Source: Brevibacterium senegalense (lineage in GTDB: Bacteria > Actinomycetota > Actinomycetes > Actinomycetales > Brevibacteriaceae). From it: 63,395 nucleotides of DNA. Both the position numbers and the translations under genes were made by a program. The notes beneath the pieces are model-generated. The model worked only from the letters and a program-made list of their open reading frames with translations. It made no database searches and was not told the origin of the DNA. Location: positions 1 through 63,395 of the forward strand of contig DYUK01000016.1 of the NCBI GenBank assembly GCA_020743695.1. The letters are read 5' to 3'. This document shows, piece after piece, positions 58,859 through 63,395 of this stretch. The first letter of the stretch is position 1. Each line of letters starts with the position of its first letter.

Positions 58859-59194
58859 ATGTCCTTCGACCTGTCCCCCGGACTCGCCTGGACGGTGCTC
58901 ATCGTCTCCGGCGCCTTCGAGACGATGTGGGCGTACGCGCTCGCGGCCGATCATCTGCGCATGCCCCGGCGCATCCTCCTGTTCCTCGTGGGCACCCTCG
59001 TGTCCATGGGAGGCCTGGCGGCGGCGCTCGGCAGCATCCCCGTGGGCACCGGCTACGCCGTGTGGGTGGGGATCGGCGCCGTCACGACGCTGCTCCTGGC
59101 GGTGCTGCAGCGCCGCGAGTCGATGACGTGGATGCGCGCGGTCTTCGCGGCGGTCCTCCTGACCGGCGTCGTGGGCCTCCAGGTGGTGAGCTGA
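58859..59194 (+). CDS. SMR family guanidinium exporter subunit (Gdx type), first of a pair
   Basis: The 111-residue protein has four membrane helices. The key Glu is in SGAFETMW (E21), and IPVGTGYAVWVGIGAV matches the Gdx (former SugE) signature in helix 3 rather than the drug-exporting EmrE type. Small multidrug resistance dimers of this subtype swap guanidinium for protons. The protein is encoded 1 bp upstream of a second SMR gene, indicating a heterodimer as in other paired SMR proteins (YkkCD). The guanidine-III riboswitch directly upstream supports guanidinium as substrate. GAGGA precedes the ATG. Confidence 0.93.
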   Translation: MSFDLSPGLAWTVLIVSGAFETMWAYALAADHLRMPRRILLFLVGTLVSMGGLAAALGSIPVGTGYAVWVGIGAVTTLLLAVLQRRESMTWMRAVFAAVLLTGVVGLQVVS

Positions 59195-59195
59195 C

Positions 59196-59534
59196 ATGCA
59201 CTGGATCCTGCTCATCCTGTCCGGCTCCCTCGAGGCCGTCTGGGCGCACGCGCTCTCCGACGTCCTCGACCCCGTCAACGCGATCACGTTCCTGCTGGGC
59301 CTCGCCGGCTCCGTGTGGGGCCTGCAGCGTGCGATGAAGGCGATCCCCCTGGGCACCGCCTACGCGATCTGGGTGGGGGTCGGCGCCACGGTGACAGCGG
59401 TCTGGTCCGCGATCGAAGGCGAGCCCTTCGGTCCGGCCAAGATCCTCTGCATCGGCCTCATCCTCGTGGGCGTCATCGGCCTGGAACTCAGCCGCTCGCA
59501 CGCCCCGCACGAGGATCCGGCGTCTGAGGCGTGA
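59196..59534 (+). CDS. SMR family guanidinium exporter subunit (Gdx type), second of a pair
   Basis: The 112-residue protein has four membrane helices with Glu13 and Trp16 in SGSLEAVWAHAL, the exact positions of the Gdx active site, and the helix-3 signature IPLGTAYAIWVGVGATV. It begins one base after the stop of its partner, so the two are coupled and likely form an antiparallel or heterodimeric pump. A His/Glu-rich C-terminal tail (HAPHEDPASEA) is short. The pair ends at a strong terminator. Confidence 0.94.
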   Translation: MHWILLILSGSLEAVWAHALSDVLDPVNAITFLLGLAGSVWGLQRAMKAIPLGTAYAIWVGVGATVTAVWSAIEGEPFGPAKILCIGLILVGVIGLELSRSHAPHEDPASEA

Positions 59535-59546
59535 GATCCGATGGCG

Positions 59547-59586
59547 ACGGAGGCGCGTCACCCGATCCCGGGTGACGCGCCTCCGT
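59547..59586. terminator. Bidirectional terminator, perfect 18-bp stem
   Basis: Arms 59547-59564 and 59569-59586 are perfectly complementary (outer ACGGAGGCG with CGCCTCCGT) around a 4-nt loop. It separates the convergent SMR and flavin oxidoreductase genes. Confidence 0.9.
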
Positions 59587-59596
59587 GCTGAACGGG

Positions 59597-60700
59597 TCAG
59601 TGGGTCGCGCGGAACGCTCCCCGCGTGTACTGCTGGGGGTAAGGCGCCTCGCGCCAGTCCATGCCCAGGTCGAAGGCGGCGCGCTGAGGCCAGGCCGGAT
59701 CGCGCAGAGCGGCCCGCCCGATCAGCACGACGTCCGCGTCGCCGGTCACGAGGACCTGCTCCGCCTGCGCACCGTGCGTCAGGAGTCCGACCGCACCGGT
59801 CGTGGCACCGGTCTGGGCCACTTCCCCGGCCAGCGGCACCTGGTAGCCGGGCCCCACGGGAATGCGTGCGGGCACGTTGCCGGAGGAGGACACGTCGATG
59901 AGGTCGCAGCCCTCCGCGGTCAGGAGAGCGGCGAGCTCTGCGGCCTGCTCGACGTCGAAGCCCTGGTCCTCCCAGTCCTCGGCCGCCCATTCCGTCGCGG
60001 ACACGCGGACGAACACGGGCATGTCCTCCCCCACCTGTGCCCGCACCGCGGCGTAGACCTCGCGCACCAGGCGCGTGCGGCCCTCGAAGTCGCCTCCGTA
60101 CTCGTCATCGCGCGTGTTCGACAGCGGTGAGAGGAACGAGTGGAGGAGGTAGCCGTGGGCGGCGTGGATCTCCACCGCGTCGAAACCGGCGGACGCGGCC
60201 CGGCGGGCTCCGGCCGCGAAGGCGGCGACGACGTCGGCGATGTCGTCCTTCGTCATCTGCCGCGGCTGCGCCAGCTCCGGGTAGGGCAGGGTGCTGGGGC
60301 CCAGCGGGGTCCAGCCGCCCTCCTCGACGGGGATGACGCCCTTGGGGCCGCCGTAGAAGTTGGGGTGCGTGCTGGCCTTGCGGCCGGCGTGCGCCAGCTG
60401 CAGTGCGATCGCCGCGTCCTGGCTGTGGACGAAGTCGACGACGCGGGACCAGGCCTCCGCCTGCTCGTCGTTCCAGATGCCGCAGTCGTTCGGGGAGATG
60501 CGGCCGTCGGGGGTGACCGCGGAGGCTTCGGCGATGAGGAGTCCGAACCCGCCCTGCGCCCGCGCACCCAGGTGCACGAGGTGCCAGTCCGTGGGCACGC
60601 CGTCGCCCGCGAAGCAGGAGTACTGGCACATGGGCGGCAGCCACACGCGGTTCTTGACCGTGAGGCTGCGCAGGGTGATGGGTTCGAAGAGTCGAGGCAT
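59597..60700 (-). CDS. YqjM-like NADH:flavin oxidoreductase (old yellow enzyme)
   Basis: The 367-residue protein is an FMN-dependent ene-reductase of the YqjM class: MPRLFEPITLRSLTVKNRVW, C25 and Y27 in PPMCQYS as in YqjM, TDWHLVHLG, substrate-binding HAAHGYLLHSFLSP, and FMN-binding ISPNDCGIW and VLIGRAALRDPAWP. It reduces C=C bonds of enones or nitroalkenes using NADPH. ATG 60700 is favoured because TACAGT (60713-60708) ends 7 nt before it, a leaderless arrangement, and because YqjM proteins begin MPRLF; the ATG at 60706 follows only one base after that hexamer. Confidence 0.93.
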   Translation of the reverse strand: MPRLFEPITLRSLTVKNRVWLPPMCQYSCFAGDGVPTDWHLVHLGARAQGGFGLLIAEASAVTPDGRISPNDCGIWNDEQAEAWSRVVDFVHSQDAAIALQLAHAGRKASTHPNFYGGPKGVIPVEEGGWTPLGPSTLPYPELAQPRQMTKDDIADVVAAFAAGARRAASAGFDAVEIHAAHGYLLHSFLSPLSNTRDDEYGGDFEGRTRLVREVYAAVRAQVGEDMPVFVRVSATEWAAEDWEDQGFDVEQAAELAALLTAEGCDLIDVSSSGNVPARIPVGPGYQVPLAGEVAQTGATTGAVGLLTHGAQAEQVLVTGDADVVLIGRAALRDPAWPQRAAFDLGMDWREAPYPQQYTRGAFRATH

Positions 60701-60768
60701 GGCCATCACTGTAACCACCGCGGCCCGGACGCGCGCAGGCCGACTGCACCGCGGACGCCGGGGCCGGG

Positions 60769-62412
60769 TCAGTAGACGATGCCGAAGACCCACACCGCCA
60801 GAGTCATCGTCGCCAGCGTGATGATGACGAGGGCGATGATGTTGAGCCAGAAGCCGCCCTTCACCATCTGACCGATCGTCACATATCCGGAACCGAATGC
60901 GACCGCGTTGGGCGGGGTCGCGACGGGCAGCATGAACGCGCAGGTCGCCGCCAGCGCGACCGGCACCGTCAGCAGGAGCGGATCGGCACCGATCCCCAGC
61001 GCGACGCCGCCGACCACCGGGATGAAGGTCGCCGCGGTCGCGGTGTTCGACGTGATCTCCGTGAGGAAGAGGATCGCGAACGCCAGGACCGCGACGAGGA
61101 CGATGATCGGCACCCCCGCGAGACCTTCGACGGCGCCGCCGATCGCCTCCGTGAGGCCGGACGAGGTGAACTGCCCCGACAGCGCCAGCCCTCCGCCGAA
61201 CAGCAGGAGCACGCCCCACGGCATGTCCACCGCGGTGTCCCAGTCGAGCAGCCGCACGCCCGGCTTCGCGCCGGCGGGGAGGATGAAGAGGATGAGTCCC
61301 ACGGTCATCGCGATGCCCGCATCGGAGATGGGAGCGGGGTCGAAGATCGTCGGGATGAGGATCCACGACAGCGCAGCGAGTGCGAACACGGCGAGCACCA
61401 TCCACTCCGGCCGGGACATCGGGCCGAGCTTCGCCATCTCATCGTCGATGAGCTGCCTGCCACCGGGGATCCTCGTGACCTCCGGCCGGAAGAACACCTG
61501 GGTCAGGAGGAACCACGCGATGACCATCATGACGATCGCGACCGGGACGCCCACCAGCATCCACTGGCCGAATCCGATCGAGATGTCGTGGTTGTCCCGC
61601 AGATAGCCGACGAGGAACGTGTTGGGCGGAGTGCCGATGATCGTGCCCAGCGAGCCGATGGATGCGGAATAGGCGATCGCCAGCATGAGTGCGGTGCCGA
61701 ACTTCGACTGGAGGATCGAGTCCTTCGTCGACTCGGAGGTCGTCTCAGCGCCTGCGTCCCCCGCCTCACTGAGCGGAGGCACCTCGCCGGAGCGCTCCAT
61801 CGTCTCGTTGACGAGGATGAGGACTGAGAGGCCGATCGGCAGCATGAGCACAGCGGTCGCCGTGTTCGACACCCACATGGAGAGGAACCCCGTGGAGATC
61901 ATGAAGCCGGCGATCATGAGGTTCGTCCGATCGCCCATCACCCGGAGGACGACGAGGGCGATACGGCGGTGCAGGTTCCACTTCTGCATCGACAGGGCGA
62001 TGAGGAACCCGCCCATGAAGAGGAAGATCGTGTCCGACCCGTAGCTGCCGCCCACCTCGGACAGCTCGACGCCGTTGAAGATCGGGAAGATCACGAGCGG
62101 CAGGAGTGCAGTCGCCGGTATCGGGATCGCCTCGGTCATCCACCAGATGCCCATGAGCGCCGCTGTCGCAGCGGTGACCTTCGCCTCCGGCGCCATGCTT
62201 CCCGGCAGCAGTGCGAACATGAGGACTGCGGCGAGGAGGCCGGCGACGAAGCCCGTCCAGCGGATCGTCACCGCCCGCTTCGGCAGCCCAGGATCCTTGA
62301 AGCCGGCGGAGACGATCCGTCCGCCGGGCCGATCCGGCGGGAACTGCGGTCGGCCGGAGCTCGCTGCAGTGCGGGTCGTCAGGTCTTTCCGCTGCTGGTT
62401 CCTGTCACTCAT
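60769..62412 (-). CDS. DASS family (SLC13) sodium-coupled carboxylate transporter
   Basis: The 547-residue protein has about 11 hydrophobic segments and the two SNT motifs of DASS transporters, WVSNTATAVLMLP and EITSNTATAATFIP, which bind sodium and the substrate carboxylate. MTEAIPIPATALLPL and GTPPNTFLVGYL are also conserved. It probably imports C4-dicarboxylates such as succinate or malate, or related anions. A polar N-terminus of about 45 residues precedes the first helix, and an acidic loop (SEAGDAGAETTSESTKDS) interrupts the cytoplasmic side. GGAGGCC lies 5-7 nt before ATG 62412. Confidence 0.93.
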   Translation of the reverse strand: MSDRNQQRKDLTTRTAASSGRPQFPPDRPGGRIVSAGFKDPGLPKRAVTIRWTGFVAGLLAAVLMFALLPGSMAPEAKVTAATAALMGIWWMTEAIPIPATALLPLVIFPIFNGVELSEVGGSYGSDTIFLFMGGFLIALSMQKWNLHRRIALVVLRVMGDRTNLMIAGFMISTGFLSMWVSNTATAVLMLPIGLSVLILVNETMERSGEVPPLSEAGDAGAETTSESTKDSILQSKFGTALMLAIAYSASIGSLGTIIGTPPNTFLVGYLRDNHDISIGFGQWMLVGVPVAIVMMVIAWFLLTQVFFRPEVTRIPGGRQLIDDEMAKLGPMSRPEWMVLAVFALAALSWILIPTIFDPAPISDAGIAMTVGLILFILPAGAKPGVRLLDWDTAVDMPWGVLLLFGGGLALSGQFTSSGLTEAIGGAVEGLAGVPIIVLVAVLAFAILFLTEITSNTATAATFIPVVGGVALGIGADPLLLTVPVALAATCAFMLPVATPPNAVAFGSGYVTIGQMVKGGFWLNIIALVIITLATMTLAVWVFGIVY

Positions 62413-62561
62413 GTGGCGGCCTCCTTGCCGTCAGATGATGCGGGGACAGCCGTGCCGTCCCACGTGTCGGACGTCCAGCCTACGCATTCGGCGGTGCCGC
62501 TGACGAGGTTGGACGCAGAGGTGCCGGGTCGCAGCGCGGTCTGCGGGTGGGCCGGATGGGC

Positions 62562-62594
62562 CGACCCGTGCGGCAGTGGGAGCCGCACGGGTCG
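62562..62594. terminator. Terminator downstream of the alpha/beta hydrolase gene
   Basis: CGACCCGTGCGGC (62562-62574) and GCCGCACGGGTCG (62582-62594) are perfectly complementary, with a 7-nt loop, 44 bp past the stop of the leftward hydrolase gene and before the transporter gene on the same strand. Confidence 0.8.
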
Positions 62595-62637
62595 TGTGTG
62601 CAGGGGCGCGTGAGCAGGGGTCGTGCGTGGCGAGCTG

Positions 62638-63395
62638 TCAGTCGAGCTGCTGGGTGAGGAAGCGCTCGAGCCTGTCCGCGACGAGCTCCGGGTGCTCGAC
62701 CATGGGCAGGTGTGCGGCATCGGGGATGACGGCGAAGGAGGAGCCCTCGATCTGCTGGTGGAGCTCGCGCATCGAGTCCGGGGTGTTGCCCGGGTCCTGC
62801 GCGCCCGCGAGGAGCAGGAGCGGGACGTCGATCGTCGCGACGCGGTTGCGGATGTCGTAGCCCGCCAGTGCGCCGCAGCAGTCGATGTAGCCCTCCGGAT
62901 CCGTCTGGGCCAGCTGCTCGAGGACGATGGGGCCCGCGGCGATGTCCTCGTCGAGGAAGCCGGCGGCGAACCACCGGTCCGCGGTGTCCGGGACGAGTGC
63001 GCGCAGCCCGCCGGCCGCGCGGACCTCGCCGATCCGCTCGTTCCAGCGCTCCGCACCGCCGAAGTACGCACCGGTGCACAGGGCCGCGACCCCGCGCAAG
63101 CGCTGCGGGTGGCGCAGGGCGAGGGTCAGGGCGATCGCACCGGAGATCGAGACGCCGGCGAAGAAGAAGGTCGAGGCGCCGTGGGCGTCCGCGATCGCGA
63201 CGACCTCGTCCGCGAGTGCGTCGATCGTGACGTCCGGCATGCGGGCACTGGCGCCGTGGCCGGGGAGGTCGAGAGTGACGACCCGGAAGTCGTCCGCGAG
63301 GCGATAGGCGACACCCGCCCACTGCGAGCCGTGCGTGCCCAGCGACGGGCCCAGGATCAGCAGAGGTGCGGAGGGGTCGGCGTCGTTGATGAGGG
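62638..63395 (-). CDS. pcaD: Alpha/beta hydrolase, 3-oxoadipate enol-lactonase-like (5' end outside window)
   Basis: The frame is open from the window edge, so the N-terminus is missing. What is seen begins LINDADPSAPLLILGPSLGTHGSQW, then FRVVTLDLPGHGASARMPDVT, the nucleophile elbow AGVSISGAIAL (Ser), DVPLLLLAGAQDPG and PDAAHLPMVEHP (His). This is the layout of PcaD enol-lactonases of the beta-ketoadipate pathway, where GPSLGT and DLPGHG are typical. No other pca gene is in the window, so a different small ester substrate is possible. A shorter start at 63240 would cut into the fold and is rejected. Confidence 0.8.
   Translation of the reverse strand, partial: LINDADPSAPLLILGPSLGTHGSQWAGVAYRLADDFRVVTLDLPGHGASARMPDVTIDALADEVVAIADAHGASTFFFAGVSISGAIALTLALRHPQRLRGVAALCTGAYFGGAERWNERIGEVRAAGGLRALVPDTADRWFAAGFLDEDIAAGPIVLEQLAQTDPEGYIDCCGALAGYDIRNRVATIDVPLLLLAGAQDPGNTPDSMRELHQQIEGSSFAVIPDAAHLPMVEHPELVADRLERFLTQQLD

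Noticed and set aside
58859-59534. Multidrug (quaternary ammonium) efflux pump
   Set aside because: Helix-3 and active-site signatures match the guanidinium-specific Gdx subtype, and a guanidine riboswitch precedes the genes.

Overview
The window is a high-GC actinobacterial chromosome segment. Many genes start at GTG (one at TTG), and many promoters show a TAnnnT -10 hexamer only 6-7 nt before the start codon. Gene content (mshB, adnAB, uvrD2, twin-arginine tatB, DUF3107, DUF3117, folP2-like, LOG protein) and gene order fit Actinomycetota, most likely a member of Micrococcales; I cannot name the genus from sequence alone. Two blocks resemble conserved neighbourhoods I know from Mycobacterium: UPF0182 / PDZ-protease / DUF2342 / uvrD2 / nudC / adnB / adnA / DUF3107 / rhlE-like (compare Rv3193c to Rv3211), and typA / mshB / fdx-dapC / dapD-dapE / LOG / folP2 / O-methyltransferase / tatB / mrp / MgtE-like (compare Rv1165 to Rv1232c).

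Layout. 1-2380 is a lower-GC accessory end: a leftward operon (XRE regulator, HTH protein, small protein, DUF2637 membrane protein) faces a second XRE regulator across a 110-bp divergent control region. It stops against the 3' end of an initiator tRNA-Met gene, the classic place for an integrated element. 2.6-25.7 kb holds the envelope protein UPF0182, a PDZ-Lon protease, a DUF2342 protein, a NUDIX and a YgjP-type metalloprotein, a 484-bp intergenic region with clustered DnaA-box-like sites, an orphan ThiF/cyclodehydratase-like protein, and DNA repair genes (uvrD2, nudC-like, adnB, adnA), followed by DUF3107, a DEAD-box helicase and a PHP phosphoesterase. 25.8-38.3 kb holds two peptidases, an Mg-transporter-like regulator, DUF1003 protein and Mrp ATPase in one rightward run, then tatB, an alkyltransferase-like protein, an O-methyltransferase, a membrane mannosyltransferase, a DivIVA-like protein, a frameshifted folP2-like gene, a LOG protein and dapE. 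38.4-50.3 kb holds dapD, DUF418, citrate synthase, dapC, ferredoxin, a GNAT, a VanW protein, mshB and typA. 50.5-57.1 kb is one oligopeptide ABC importer operon (binding protein, two permeases, one fused double ATPase). 57.3-63.4 kb holds a PH-domain membrane protein, an MBL hydrolase, a guanidine-III riboswitch with a paired SMR (Gdx) exporter, an OYE flavoenzyme, a DASS carboxylate transporter and a partial enol-lactonase-like hydrolase.

How the parts work together. Three genes of the succinylase branch of lysine/diaminopimelate synthesis are here (dapC, dapD, dapE); dapD and dapE are divergently transcribed from inside one perfect 12-bp-arm palindrome. AdnA and AdnB are translationally coupled and form an end-resection helicase-nuclease in which the AdnA motor looks catalytically dead. 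The guanidine riboswitch and two SMR subunits form a self-contained guanidine-export unit.

The strongest observations are regulatory: at least fourteen genes appear to be leaderless, including four divergent pairs in which both partners are; DnaA-box-like sites are clustered away from dnaA; several stop codons are echoed by tandem duplications; and long perfect inverted repeats lie at several gene ends. Apparent loss of catalytic or metal residues in nudC, adnA and the phosphotransferase-like gene, and the one-base frameshift in folP2, are the main coding oddities.
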